Origin: Stromatinia cepivora
Lineage: Eukaryota; Ascomycota; Leotiomycetes; Helotiales; Sclerotiniaceae
NCBI GenBank assembly: GCA_014898415.1
Contig: RCTD01000027.1
Coordinates: 851,254 to 915,253, forward strand
Length of the DNA: 64,000 nucleotides
Direction of reading: 5' to 3'
Shown: positions 1 through 12,421 of the stretch, piece after piece
Layout of the letters: the number at the start of each line of letters is the position of its first letter
Numbering within the stretch: the stretch's first letter is position 1
The notes under the pieces: generated by a model
Told to the model about the DNA's origin: nothing
Seen by the model: only the letters and a program-made list of their open reading frames with translations
Databases searched by the model: none
Made by a program: the position numbers and the translations under genes

Positions 1-497
1 ATCTTAAAAAATATATAATAAATAGGTTCGGAATAATAAAGAAATATAAAAATAAGAAAATAAGAAAATTCATAAAATTATATTATAATATATTTTTTTA
101 TAATTATACAAATTTGTTCTTCATTTTTACTATAATTCTATATCAATATTGTATAGATTGCTTTCCATTTTGATTTATAATATTATAAATTATAAATTAT
201 ATTTCAATTCTATTTCGATAATATTATATGAAAATTCTGATTTCTACTCTATTTCATCCTACTAGTTATACTAATCCTTTCTCGATTTGCTTTGCTTTCT
301 AATCATTACTATACAACCAGATTTCATAACCTATTAACTTTTGGTACAGAAAATAATAATATTGTTGATTATATAGATTAAACTAAAGATCTATTATTCT
401 AATAGGAATAGAATTGAGATTATTCCCAACTATGGTCTATACACCATTATAATTATATGACCTCAATTCTAATCCTATGATGGCCTCATTTCCAACA
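1..497 (-). mobile_element. Ty1/copia retrotransposon copia-1, 5' end only (rest lies outside the window)
   Basis: This stretch aligns along its whole length with 16188-16691, the 5' end of the complete copia-2 element, and differs almost only by C/T and G/A changes. Read on the minus strand it is LTR (332-497) followed by leader and the start of the gag region (331 down to 1). It sits in gypsy element A0: the sequence right of the LTR continues as the A-family internal region seen at 47665 onward, starting with ATATT (498-502), which matches the pre-insertion site in A2. The second LTR and the matching target duplication must lie left of the window. Confidence 0.85.
332..497 (-). repeat. copia-1 5' LTR (166 bp)
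   Basis: The boundaries come from alignment with the two 166-bp LTRs of copia-2. On the minus strand it begins TGTTGGAAATGAGGCC and ends in the RIP-altered form of TTAACA. Directly inside, on the minus strand, is GGTTATGAAATC (331 to 320). This resembles the complement of an initiator-tRNA-Met anticodon arm (CAT-AACC), the kind of internal, half-tRNA primer site known for copia-type elements. The primer identity is an inference. Confidence 0.85.
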
Positions 498-1190
498 ATA
501 TTATCTATTAACTTACTAGCATTTTCCTTTCATTCCTATATATATTTCGATATATACCTATATAAAATTTTGTAAAATATAAGCTCTTTTAAGGAATCAT
601 ATAGAAAAGTAAATTGTATATAATCTATTATAAATAAGAACTTTGATCAATTGTTTTGATAATAATTAACAAATAATTTCAATTATTACTGAAAATATTA
701 ATTATAAATCTCAATTTGATTATCGATTTGAAAATAATAAACAATAAATAATTTAAAATCGATTCCTAGGATTTGGCTGAATTCCTTTCAGAATTATAAT
801 ATGAATTAAAGGCTATAATCCGATATTATAATCTCAAAAGGATTATAATATCGATATATATAATAAAGATATAATTAGATTTGAATTCGAATATTGATTG
901 ATTTATAACAAAATATAGAAATAGTTTGTTTTATCAATCGATCAATAATAATGAGAATATTATTTTATCCGTATTTATTTTTATTAAAATTATAATAATT
1001 TATAATAATGTATTGTTATATTGTAATAGAAATCGAAAATAAATGGAATAAACCAGAGGTACAATTATATAAAACAGAATTATATTTGTAGATATAATAA
1101 TTATATATATATCTAATTATAATATTATATATTCTAAATTAATAATATTATTGAAATAATAAAAGATAGATTTTATTTATATTAGGATAA
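498..1190 (-). mobile_element. Gypsy A0, left fragment (3' region and integrase end)
   Basis: Colinear with 47665-48352 of the complete gypsy A2. It holds the region downstream of integrase and the integrase core, read on the minus strand, heavily AT-shifted with no open frame of useful length. It stops at 1190 with GATAA, where element C begins. The same five bases reappear at 32211-32215, where A0 resumes. A0 is the oldest identifiable host in the left half of the window. Confidence 0.85.
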
Positions 1191-1498
1191 TGTCACGGAA
1201 AGCTCTGTGATCCCTTGTATCCTACGAAGGATCAAAGCGTATACTTTCCAATCGGAATGAAGGATCTTCTAGCCTTTATCAATCTACTAATTGATAAGAT
1301 GATCCTGATATACTAATAAATAAAGATCTAATTTAATTAAGGTATATATTGATTAAATAATCATTCATTTGTTTATATATATAGCTTTTGATTCATATAA
1401 TTAAGGATAAATTATTCAATTCTTTTACTTTATCAATTATATATACTATTTATTTCTCGATCCCTGAAAGTGCTTTATAATTATATTATCCTATGATA
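1191..1498 (+). repeat. Element C 5' LTR
   Basis: Aligned base for base with 31902-32210. This copy kept the terminal TGTCACGGAAAGC, whereas the right copy reads TATTATAAAAAGC, so the ancestral start is visible here. The right copy instead kept the less altered 3' end (CCCGTGATA against CCTATGATA here). Nearly all differences between the two LTRs are transitions of the RIP type. Confidence 0.9.
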
Positions 1499-2900
1499 AT
1501 TATAAAACCAATAGTTTTTAAATCTATACAACTTTCTATTCGATGATTATTGAATATTCAAAAGATCATTTTTAAAATATCATTTTTATTTCATTTATAA
1601 TTCAATATTTATATCAATTAAATTACCTTTATTCAATATAACAAAAGATCAAAACAATCTTCTTTTTATAATCTATATTTAATAATTAAAGTAGTATCTA
1701 TATTTGAAAAATAAATATCAAATTCAAAGAATCTGGGATTCAATCAATTCAAAAAACAACTTACTTATTTCTATATCAATTATATCTACTTCAAACTCTG
1801 ATCTAATAAGTAAACTTATCTATATTCAAATCGATTGATTTTCAATCAAATCATTTGTTTTACTTTCCGCTATCGATCTCCAAACCAAATACAATCAAAA
1901 GAAACAAATTCAATACCAAAAGGAATTCTCAGAATATTTTATAGCAATCCAATCCAGGGAAAATATAAATAGAGATACAAAAATAAAAGATTCTGATAAT
2001 AATATATCGGGATCTACTCCTAATAAACCTATTACTTTATTTCTAATTATCTTTTAAAAAATCTCCTTCGAATTTGTTTTTCTTCAATTAAAATATCAAT
2101 ATCAATAATAAGAATATATATAGAATTACAAAACTTTCCGGGATATTTACAAATAGATCGAATCATCAATTAATCAAATACACTTTATAAAGCTATCCAT
2201 TCTTAATCAGAATATTATAACTCTTCCATTTAAAACAATCATCAATATACTCAAAAAGAAACTCGCATTTACAATAACTACTGCCAAATTCGCAATACTA
2301 TAAGAATATCAGTTTGTTCTAGTATAAACCTTATTCGATAAAACCGATCCTATCAAATGATACAAAAATTGGATTATAGCTTACATTCAAGCTCTTGTAT
2401 ACAAAATTACTAAAGTATAGAATGAAATCGTTATCAACACTTTTCTACAAATTATTGATACTAAAATACTCTTAATCTAGATAAATACTATAATTATATA
2501 AATCAAAATGAATAATCAATTCGGATTACTCAATCTTTCATTTAAATAATTCGAAAACATTTTTGAAGAATTAATCTTTTAGGATTCTATTTCCTTAAAA
2601 GCTAAAAGAAGAATATATTCTATATTTATTTTTTCTCAAAATAATAAAAAGTCTAAAAAGAATAAGAAAAATATCAACTTTGAAAACAATTAAAGGATCA
2701 AGAAGATCTAGGAATATCCTTGCAGAATTGAATCTGAATAAAACAATGGAATTGATTATAATCATACTACTTACAATTACAAAATTATAAAATTAATATT
2801 TATTAAAAGAATTAATCCATCATTCAAAAGGATATTCAACAAAAACAAATTACAAACAATTAGAGATCGAACAAAATCATATTTATAGAAACAGTTTTAC
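1499..2900 (+). pseudogene. Element C leader and gag region, decayed
   Basis: This is the stretch between the 5' LTR and the first recognisable integrase sequence. It is extremely AT-rich with stops in all frames. Its assignment as gag rests only on position in a copia-type element. I could not recognise a zinc knuckle. Confidence 0.5.
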
Positions 2901-5150
2901 TTTGACTGGATCAAAAGGAAATAAATGAAAAGTTCTATTGATTCTTCAAAACCTTCAATCAACATTGTTATTTTGAATATTTAATATAATCAATCAAAAG
3001 TATACTTTATAATAATAAAAATATATTATCTATTTAATAATATCTTGTTCAATAATTATAGTATTATATATATTATGAATAATATATCTCTATTAAATGA
3101 TCATCGATATTGATCATTCGATTTTAATAATCTTATAGAAATAAATACTTTCAATTTCCAAATTCTAGAATACAGGATTTGTATTATCAAAAGGACCATC
3201 AAAAGAGAAGATTATCTTAATAATAATTTGATCTTAAATAATATAATATTCATCTTTAGCTTTTATATCAATATCATTTTAAAAGCTCGATTGGAAAAAG
3301 CCGATTTATAGTTTTCAGAATATAATTATATTCTTTATAAAGAAGATTATATAAATAATATAATAATTATTTAATACACTTATACTGAAAATCTTATATT
3401 TTTAAAACACAAACTATTTTCTATTTATTCGAACATTTTTTTATTTATTTCTATAAACAACCCTTTTATAATATATTCAACAATAAATAGAAAAATAAAC
3501 AAAATATTTCATTATTCTTATAATCTATCTTTTTAAAAGAAAATACAAATGAAATATAATATAAATATTCTGAGTATTTGGGGAAAGAAGCTTTTGAATA
3601 TTTAATATTTATAATATAAAATATCAAAATAAAAAGTATTATTTATTCCAATTATATCGATTATACTTACATTTATACAAAGCAAATCATTTTTCATACT
3701 CCAAATAATCACCAACCACCTCAATCCTTTTACAAAATCCAATAAAATCTTTTTGATTTCGATAAAGAATATAACAATATATTATAACTTTTATTGATTA
3801 AAGAAATATATTATAATAAAATCTTTTCATATCCAATTTATTACAAAATATAAAACAAAGTATTTACAATCATTTAAAACTTTGTAATCTAGATTTATTA
3901 TAAATATAATTTAATAATCGTAGTAATTAAATAAAATAATAATACATCTATTATTGGAATTATAAAAACAATGTTATTTGAAAAATAAATCAAATAAAAA
4001 AACATCGAATTCGAATTATCTTTATCTTATATATATAAATCTAATAAAGAATCAAAATATATAGAACAAAAAATAATTACAAAACAAATAAAAATACAGA
4101 TTACAATAAATTTATTAAATAAATTATAAATGAAAATAATACAAACTATTATTTATTTATATAATATAAATCCTTTGCAAATCAAATCCTTCAAATCATT
4201 CAATGAAATATTCGATACATAATTCCGTAATTATTTTCGCAAAGATAATCTCCTACTCACAAAAAAAATATCTAACAATCTTTATTCTAATTGAAACAGA
4301 ATCTATAAATATAAATATCGAATTTACTTTTTGAATAAAAATAAAAAAGTTGGAATTAATAGGAAATAATACAAAACCAATCCTTAAATATATATTGAAT
4401 ATTTAATAGATTATATCCCAAATACACTGATCTACCATATATAGATACCCAAATTCAATAAAATTATTATTATTTGAAATATAACATTCAATAAGGAATT
4501 CATTTATTATATAAATTCCATCAATCGAATAATCAATATTTACATTACAAAAAAGCTTAAACAACTTATTAGAACCCTTAACCTACAAAATCATATCGAA
4601 ATAAATAAAACAATTATTCAAAACAAAAACAATCATAAAGACTTCATTTACTTAATTATTTTTACAAATCGAAAAGTCTTTGATTTATTTATCAAATATA
4701 TTTCAGATCTATTATTTACAAACAAATTAATCTTAAAGATAAATACAAATCTAAAGAATAATAATAGAAATAAAGAAATCAATCTAAAACTATTCAATCC
4801 ATTTAATCCTTCAAATAATAAAAATAAAATATACAATAAAAATATATAAGCATTAATCGATCTTTTTATTAAAGAAACTAGAAAAGTTGATTCTTTCATT
4901 AAGAAATAATTATATTTTGTAAATAAAGATATTAATATTATTTAAGGAAATATCTATAACAATAATATAGATCCCAATTTTATCGAATATATTGATATAA
5001 AGAATATAAAATATAAGTCTATTAATTATATTATTGATATTCTTTATAATATATATAAAAATAACCCAGAAACTATTTTAATCGATCAACCTCAATATTC
5101 TAAAAAAAAAGTATATACATTAGAATAATCAATCAAAGTATTTTGTAAAG
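2901..5150 (+). pseudogene. Element C integrase and linker, decayed
   Basis: A broken plus-strand frame can be followed at about 4130-4900. It contains a typical copia integrase C-terminal stretch: YLYNINPLQIKSFKSFNEIF near 4150-4210 (the family pattern is Y-x-x-N-R-x-P, then a P-x-E/D-hydrophobic segment), and NITFNKEF (family NVTFNE) near 4480-4500. Internal stops are of the RIP type. Upstream (2901-4100) the zinc-binding and DDE core are expected but too degraded for me to place. A minus-strand ORF at 4648-4899 is a shadow of this frame. Confidence 0.65.
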
Positions 5151-5399
5151 AAAATCCAATCATTATAAAAACTATCACACCCTATATATTCATTTGATCA
5201 ACTCATAAAAAACTCACGGATTTATAATCTCGAATAAATGCCTAAGAGAGTTTGCATTATAAAGATTAAAATATTCAAGATTTAAATCAATTTATTTGAA
5301 TTTTAATCATACAATTATTATTTGAAGTTATCTTTTTTCCAAAAGTTACCTAACTTTTGCATTCTAGAATAATCAGTATATATACAAAGGCAATTATAT

Positions 5400-6500
5400 A
5401 TACAATAATATTATCAAAAAAACAATCCCAACACTGAATCCTATATAAGAATTATTATATCTCAAAAAATAGATTCAATAGAATTACCCTATTTAAATAA
5501 TTTTCATTCTATATTCTAATTTAATTAATAAAAAATAAACAATATAAAAGAATATTTTCAATTTGTAACAATTTATAATATAATCACTACTAAAATTGAA
5601 ACAAAACCATTATTACCTTTTATCTAATTTATAATTAATAGATTATAAACAATACCATTTTCTCGAATTCATATATTTGTAACTCCAAAGTTACCTCGTT
5701 TTTATTATCAATTAGAAAATCATCAAATAAAATATTAATTCAAATAGAATCATAATCTTGAAATTAATAATTTTAAAACTAAGAAAATCTGATATAAAAT
5801 CGATTCTGGATCGAAATCTACAAAACCAATCCCCTTTCAATAAATGTTTATATATAAATATAATGATCAAGGTCTAATCATTTATTATCATTCATATTTA
5901 ATAATACAAAAAGATCTTTAAATTAAAAATATTATTGAAATTACTTATATTGCTATACTAATAAACCGATTATTCCAAATTATAATAATAATTATTACTA
6001 AATATAATTTCGAAATCAAGTAATACAATATAATCAATACTTTCGTCAATACTCTATATAATCCTTCTGATACCTTAATTGTATATTATTTATTTGATGA
6101 ATACAAAATCCCAAACAAAAACATTATAATCAATCGAACTTTGTATAATCTATAAGATTCCCCAGTTATATAGTTTAAGGATTTCATTTGGATATTTGAG
6201 AAACTAAAATTGGTATAATATAAAAAGAAATCATATTTATATATTAACCTAAAATATATTATTATGATTCTTTTCTTTATAAATGATATTTAAATCATTT
6301 ATTATAGAAAAAACGAATCAATTGTTATAAAGATCATCGAAGGAATCAAAACTATATATAAATTATGAAATCTAAAAAACACTAAATGGTTTTTAGATAT
6401 ATATATACTCTATAATCAATCTAAGAAAAAGTTATGATTAATATATAATATATATATTGAAAAGATTATTAAGAAATTCAAAATAACAAACGGGATAGCA
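5400..6500 (+). pseudogene. Element C reverse transcriptase, decayed (copia type)
   Basis: The clearest block is at 6130-6300 on the plus strand: a decayed LYGLRQSP-like motif, then KDFIWIFEKLKL, then FFINDI, which corresponds to the catalytic FVDDI motif (box 5) of copia reverse transcriptases with V-to-I and D-to-N changes. The order is as in Ty1/copia polyproteins. Stops interrupt all frames, so no protein can be made. Confidence 0.75.
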
Positions 6501-6599
6501 AATATACCATTTCCAATAATGATATTTCGGAAAAATCAGGGTCAAGCTTTTATATATATTATAAAAATATATCAAAAGAAAATGAACTCAATATTATAT

Positions 6600-7170
6600 A
6601 TTACAATCATTATAAAAGTGAATATATTATTCGCTATTTTATAATTGAATCATTATTTAACTAATTTATCAAATAATTATATAAAAACTATCGATTATTA
6701 TTTATAATATTTATAGAATACAAAATATCTTGTAATTTAATATAATGATGATCAAATATTATAATTTCTTGTTTTCTCAAATATTTCTTTTGTAAATAAT
6801 CTAAATATTTATCGATTATCTTAAAGATACATTATATTCCTTTTCGGTAATTTAATTATATAGAAAATATTCAAATAAAATATTATAACCACCTCGATTA
6901 TTAAAACAAAGCTTTTCGAAATCGAATGTATATCAAAAAAAACTATAATAATCTTATATTTCTTAAAAAAAATCGATTTAATAGTAAAAGAATTTATAAT
7001 AATCTTTTACGACAATTAATAAACGATCAAATTGATAATCGATAAGAATAAATAGATTATTACGAAATTATATTATATCGATATCCAAAATATATAATTA
7101 TATTAAGAATATTCAAAAAGGAACTTTTATATAACCTATCTATCGATTATTAATATAATTATTAATAAAC
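6600..7170 (+). pseudogene. Element C RNase H, decayed (copia type)
   Basis: A broken frame on the plus strand ends with a series matching the copia RNase H C-terminus: FLFGNLIIWKIFKQNIITTS followed by a T-E-A-E-L-derived stretch (IIKTKLFEIE) around 6840-6930. The family pattern is GG-P-x-W-x-S/T-x-K-Q-x-x-V-x-x-S-(S/T)-x-E-A-E. The W and KQ positions are still visible. Confidence 0.75.
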
Positions 7171-7223
7171 TTACCAAGAATCTTATAAAACAAAAATTCG
7201 AACATTTCTGATCCCTCCTCAAT

Positions 7224-8632
7224 CTATAAAATATAAGCAATAGAATTATAAAACTTGAATAACAACAATCTAAAGCTTGAATAATGATAATTTGGATCAT
7301 AAAGTTTGAATAATAATAATTTGAAATTTATAATTCTTTCCTTTGATATAAATAGAATGAATTCTATTTGATATTCTAAATCATTATATTTTTTTACAAT
7401 ACATTCTAATTCGAATATTCTATATCCATTAGGAAACAAAAAACAATCAAGGTCGATCATTTCTTTATTCTTTATTTTCTTATTTTCGAAAAAGGATAAA
7501 CTTCTTTCTAAATTCAATAATTTGAAATTCAAATAAAAGAATTTTAGAATTATTTATAATAATCAATGAACAAAGAACAATTGAAATAATTGAAGTTATT
7601 AATATTATCGAAACTATAAAAATCAAAGGATTATTCTTCCTTTTTTTTTTCTTTGGATATACTATTTGTTCCTTTTTTCTTTTCTTTTTCATCATTTTTT
7701 CTTTTTTATCTTCATTATTATTCTCCGAAATTACAATATACTTTTTTCGTTCAGTTTTTCAAGAATTCTAATAAATAATATAGTAAAGAAAAAAGAAACA
7801 ACAATATAGGGGAGAAAAAACAATTTCTCTTTTCTTCTTGATCTTCAGTATCATCTTTATTGCAATTCTGTATCCCTACTTGGATTATACAATTAACAAT
7901 TAGTATACTATAAAAATGGGAAATGAATAAAGAACTTATTTTCGAATTTTGTCGATGAATAATAATATAATAATTTACTAAAGAATAAAGGAAAATCAAT
8001 AAAAGAATACATAAATAAATACCACAATTCCAATATCGATAATTATTTAACTTAAAAGAATCAACAAAATATTTACCATAGAAATTATATCTCCCAATAA
8101 TCAACAACTTTATATATCAAATATATAAATAATCATTCCTTTCCCTATAATTTCCTTTATCTTTTGTTTTGATTAAAAAATCAATAACTTTTGATAACCT
8201 TTTTTCTTTTTCTTCTTTATCTAATTTATCATTCGAAAAACCCAATATCGAAAAATCGAATGAATCGTTATTATCAAATAAAGAAACCCTTCCTTTTTTT
8301 TTCTTTATTAAATAATTTTTATTTTAACAATTGTAAATATAGAATTAATAAAACCTTTTAATTATATAATAAAATTCAAAAACGAAATCTACTTCCAAAT
8401 TACTATCTGAATCTATAATAGGCAATTGATTACAACAAATAATAATTCCTTCAATAAAAAAAAGTGGTTTTTGAAATAAATAATTATATATCATTTTAAA
8501 AACAAATTTAATTAAATTATACTTCCAAAGATCAATATCTTGGTTCATTATTTATATTGAATTCATTAATTCTTTCTATTCAATTTATTAATCCCTCGAA
8601 AGAATATTAAAATCTTTTTTTGTATTCAATTC
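7224..8632 (-). pseudogene. Antisense ORF region of element C, left part
   Basis: Downstream of RNase H and opposite to pol lie four minus-strand ORFs: 8345-8548 (67 aa), 7751-8107 (118 aa), 7480-7695 (71 aa) and 7224-7532 (102 aa). The 118-aa frame is strongly hydrophobic with at least two likely membrane segments, then an acidic/basic patch (NKDDTEDQEEKRN) and another hydrophobic stretch. The 71-aa frame has a Lys-rich N-terminus and one hydrophobic segment. I recognise no family. They may be parts of one decayed antisense gene, or chance ORFs in AT-rich DNA. Their position and orientation parallel the antisense ORF of family B, which makes the first option worth testing. Confidence 0.4.
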
Positions 8633-8914
8633 TGTGACGCACAAGAGCCGTAATAGAGCTGAATAAACAGGGTCAACTATGTTCCTTAGAATCTATAATT
8701 GAAGAATTATGGTTTATAAGGAACGATTAGATATATATATATAAATATTTATTCATAAACTGCGGGGCTATATATATATATTATTAAGGTCATCATTTTA
8801 TTATACTAAATTGTATGATTTATAATGTATATATACAGATGATCAGTTTATTAATTGATATGGAAGATAAAGAGTATTATATGATTAATCTTCTATGGTT
8901 TATGATTCGTGATA
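8633..8914 (-). repeat. A1 3' LTR (282 bp)
   Basis: Begins TGTGACGCACAAGAGCCG on the plus strand and aligns with 31081-31362, 46033-46314, 52807-53088 and, inverted, 54519-54800. Its right end is RIP-altered (GTGATA for GTGACA). The adjacent internal sequence, read on the minus strand, is purine-rich and corresponds to the polypurine tract seen better in A2. Confidence 0.92.
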
Positions 8915-9831
8915 TTATCCCTTCTTTTTCGGAAAAGCTTACCCTCAAACGTTTTATTCTTTTATTCCATTATTATTTCATCGGAAATTAGGTTTTGTGA
9001 AGGTTTATAAGCTTTAAATCAATTAGATTGATCATTTTGATTGATTTGATCAATTTATTGGAAATTAACTAAATTGATCAAAATAACGAATAAATTAATC
9101 AAATTGATTAAATCATTCATCAATTGATTAGATTAATATTGATTCGTATTTTCTTTGATATAAAGAATTTTTGAAAAGAAAAAGTTTCAATAAAAAAGAA
9201 GAAAAGATTGAATTAGAATATAATAATAATAGGTGATTAATATGATCAATTCTGAAATCGATTAAATTGATCAATTAATTGATTAAATCAATTAAATTGA
9301 ACAAAATCGATAAGGGTGATATTATATTTCGTTTTTATTATGTTCAAGTTTTCCTTTTACATAATTTTTGAAATGATTATAGGTATGAGTTTTTGAAATA
9401 TATTGCCTTTATATTATCTTGATGATGATAACTTATCTATTATATGGAGTTCGGGCTATATATATATATAATCAAATTCCTTCGAATTTGTATAGATTTT
9501 CGATCCTTTTGTAATTATATATATATACATTATTATAAAATTATAATATCTAATCTATTGAATTGAAGAACACTTTTCTTTTTTTTAATTTTATAAATAA
9601 ATCATTATTTATATAATTATAATTATTCTTTCTACTTTTATAAAGTTTTACTTAATCAATTAATCGATTAGGAGAATCAAATAATATTGAATTAATCAAA
9701 TAAAAATCGTATAGAAAATATAATGATATTTTAAAATCAAAAATAGGATATCAAATAAAATTGGTATTATTATTAAATTATAAGATTCTGTATAATAAGG
9801 TTTTTTATATTTTCTTTATTATTAAAATCTT
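8915..9831 (-). other. A1 3' non-pol region with degenerate short repeats
   Basis: Equivalent to 46315-47257 of A2. It contains RIP-decayed copies of the GACCAAATT-type short repeat (for example 9030-9130 and 9240-9310, now mostly GATCAAATT/GATTAAATT). No ORF is recognisable. It ends with ATCTT (9827-9831), the target duplication of copia-2. Confidence 0.8.
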
Positions 9832-9997
9832 TGTTAACTTTTGGTGTAGAAAGTAGTAGTATTGTTGATTATATAGGTTGAATTAAGGATCTATATTTCT
9901 AGTAGGAGTAGAATTGAGGTTATCCCTAAATATGGTTTGTATACTATTGTGATCACATAATTTCAATTCTAATTCTATGATGGCTTTATTTCCAACA
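9832..9997 (-). repeat. copia-2 3' LTR (166 bp)
   Basis: Same length and end sequences as 16526-16691 and 332-497. The terminal TGTTAACTTTT on the plus strand is intact in this copy and shows the true end, which is RIP-altered to TATTAGCTTTT in the right copy. Confidence 0.92.
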
Positions 9998-11038
9998 TTT
10001 CTTTATTGAGGATATCCTATTCGATTCTTTTAAATTATTAATCCTAACATTTTCTTGAACCTTTCGAAAACAATATTTATACAAAGCTTCATTATTCTGT
10101 TGGTAATTATATCATATATATTGATATAATTAATAACGATTTTCTTCTTTTCTATCAAATCCCTGATAAAATGATAATTGATATTTATATGTTTGGATTG
10201 TTTATACAAATATAGATTCTTAGTTAAAACTAAAGCACTTTGATTATCATTAAATATTTGAACTGTATCTTTATTCTTTTCAATATAACTTGATTTGAAT
10301 AGATCTTTAAGTATTTATACAATCTATTTTTTTTGTTTGATAAATATTATTATTGTAATATATTCTGATTCTGTATTAAAGGTAGTTATAAATATTTGTT
10401 TCTTATTAATCTATAATATAAAGCTTTTATAAAATATCATAACTTCTTTTGAAACACTTTTCCGATTATATTTGTTATTAATCTAATCTATATTTATATA
10501 TATCTTTATTGTATTATCAAATATATTATATTCTTTATAAATATCAAATTGTATTTCTTTTGGCCCAAACTATAATTTCTGTTTGATTGTTAATCGTAGA
10601 TATCGCATCAAATTCTTCAAAGTTATAGTATGATATTTTATTGGTTTTGTTATAAATTATGAAAATCTTTTAACTAAGAACGTTATATTTAATTGGGTAT
10701 ATATTATTAGATAAATTATATTTCCTATTTGTTATTGATATTTGTTCATATCTATTAATTCATTATTATCAATTACTAATCAAAGATGGGTATAATCTAT
10801 TATTGATAATTTCTTGATTTAGTATTATTCATATATAATATTATATTTGATTAATATAACATTAAGATATTCTTTTTGGTTCATAATTAATATATATATT
10901 TTTCTATCGCGAATAATCTTAATATTTAGAATCTTATTAATTTCCTTTAGATTCTTGATATTAAAACAAATTGATAACTTTTTATCGAATCAAATAATTT
11001 GCAATAATATATACAATACAATAACGATATCATCGATA
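9998..11038 (-). pseudogene. copia-2 RNase H and C-terminal reverse transcriptase, decayed
   Basis: Minus-strand reading from about 10800 down to 10010 gives a nearly continuous copia RNase H. Visible pieces are a Y-x-x-x-T-R-P-D-derived start, RYLRLTIKQKL (family RYLKGT), an INID block at the TDAD catalytic site (D retained), then TESEYI near 10370-10350 (family TEAEY). Then come IFNDNQSALVLTKNL (family DNQSAI), KHININYHFIRDLI (family KHIDIRYHFVRE) and a C-terminal MKLCINIVFERF segment. Only a few stops interrupt it, so this is one of the best preserved pol blocks. The adjacent upstream sequence is separated by the mariner. Confidence 0.85.
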
Positions 11039-11040
11039 TA

Positions 11041-12419
11041 CAGTACTAGTCAACTTATATTACCCCACAACCTAATTTCAGTTTTTTTATATATTCAATA
11101 TCTACCTTTCAATTTAATTATAAAATCAACCATTAATTATTATAATCTAAAATTTGAATATATTGAAGTTCTATATTTATACTATTCCCCAAAAAAAATT
11201 CAAATTCTTATCGCTTCATAATTAATCAATATTTTGTATGCCAATCCTTTGCTGCAATATAGGCTTCAATTCTATCAGGTATACTCGCTTCTAATTTATC
11301 GAATAATTCTTGATTTAATATATCCCAAATTATTTGTAAACAATTTTTTAATTTCTATCTAGTATATTCCGATTCACTTTTATCGGTTATAATATCAAGA
11401 AATATTTTATATAACCTTACTTTTAAAATCTATCAAATATATTCAATAGGATTGAGATCAGGAGAATAAAGAGGTCAATCTTTCAATATTAGGATCCCTT
11501 TCTTTTAAAACCAATTCTGTACTTTATGGGTACGATGAATAAAAGCATTATTCTGTATAAATTCATATTCTGGATCCAATCTTTCAAAAGTAGGGTCTAT
11601 TTCAGCATCGAGGATCTCGAGATATGAATTGGTATTATATTTATGTTTCTTACTTTCAAAATCTTTATTTATTATATATAGATTGCTTTTTTTAAGATCC
11701 CAAAAGCCTCCCCAGATTATAATCTTTATATTCTTATTCGTATTATATGTTTGAATCATTCTAGGTTCCCATTTCTGAGCGGGAATGCGGAAACACTATT
11801 CTCCTTTTTTACCCTGCTTCCGCTCTACAGAACATTTATCGCTCTATACAATTAATCCCTATTCCTTTACTATCAATCCTTTATATACTAGGCATCATGC
11901 AAGTCGCTTGAATGTATATGTTTGGGTAAGTTCCGGCCGTTTTTTATATTTCCAATTGATGATTCTATAGGTCTTCAAAATCTTCTTAATAGTAGAGGTA
12001 CTACATTTAAGGCCTACAACTGTTTTTGTTTGTATATAGGTTGATTTTGGATATAATCGAATGTATCGAATTAGTATACATTCTTCTCTTTCTATATAAG
12101 ATCTAGTTCGAGGAGTACAAAATAGATTTATTCCTTTATTACGTAATGCATCTTGCTATAAAGTATAATGAATGATTCGCACTTCGAAATTGAGGTCAAT
12201 TACGATACAATAAGGACTAGAGCCATTAAAAGCTTTACCAATAATTTTACCACATAAATATGGAATAAGATACTTAAAAGCTAGTTCCCTTTCAATATTC
12301 AAGATTCTGGGAGTACATTGTGGTACCATTGATGAATAAATAATAAAAAGAATTGAAATTCAATTCGCGAAATTTACGTGTTTTTAAGGTTTTGGGGTAA
12401 TATAAGTGCACGGTTACTG
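11041..12419 (-). mobile_element. Tc1/mariner-type DNA transposon, copy 1 (1379 bp)
   Basis: It is bounded by TA (11039-11040 and 12420-12421), the Tc1/mariner target duplication. Terminal inverted repeats of about 33 bp start CAGTACTAGTCAACTTATAT on the left. On the right the inverse strand starts CAGTAACCGTGCACTTATAT, and both continue TTACCCCA. The length is identical to copy 2 (24006-25384), which lies in the opposite orientation. It is inserted in the copia-2 reverse-transcriptase region, so it is among the youngest events in the stack. Confidence 0.93.
11230..12335 (-). pseudogene. Mariner copy 1 transposase (DDE), RIP-inactivated
   Basis: On the minus strand, a DNA-binding N-terminal half (12330 to about 11850, including TSTIKKILKTYRIINWKYK) leads to a DDE domain. 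The first catalytic Asp is kept in a WSDEC-like block now reading SDKCSVE. The 84-residue open piece 11759-11505 has LEILDAEIDPTFERLDPEYE, then FIQNNAFIH, where the family has F-x-Q-D-N-A-x-x-H, so the second Asp has become Asn. A YSPDLNPIEYI block (about 11440-11480) holds the third Asp. Several in-frame stops are present. The change at the second catalytic residue alone would abolish activity. Confidence 0.88.
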
Positions 12420-12421
12420 TA

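Noticed and set aside
11785..11970. Plus-strand ORF of 61 aa with a counterpart at 24455-24646
   Set aside because: The similarity of the two ORFs is explained by the two mariner copies. Both are on the strand opposite to the transposase.
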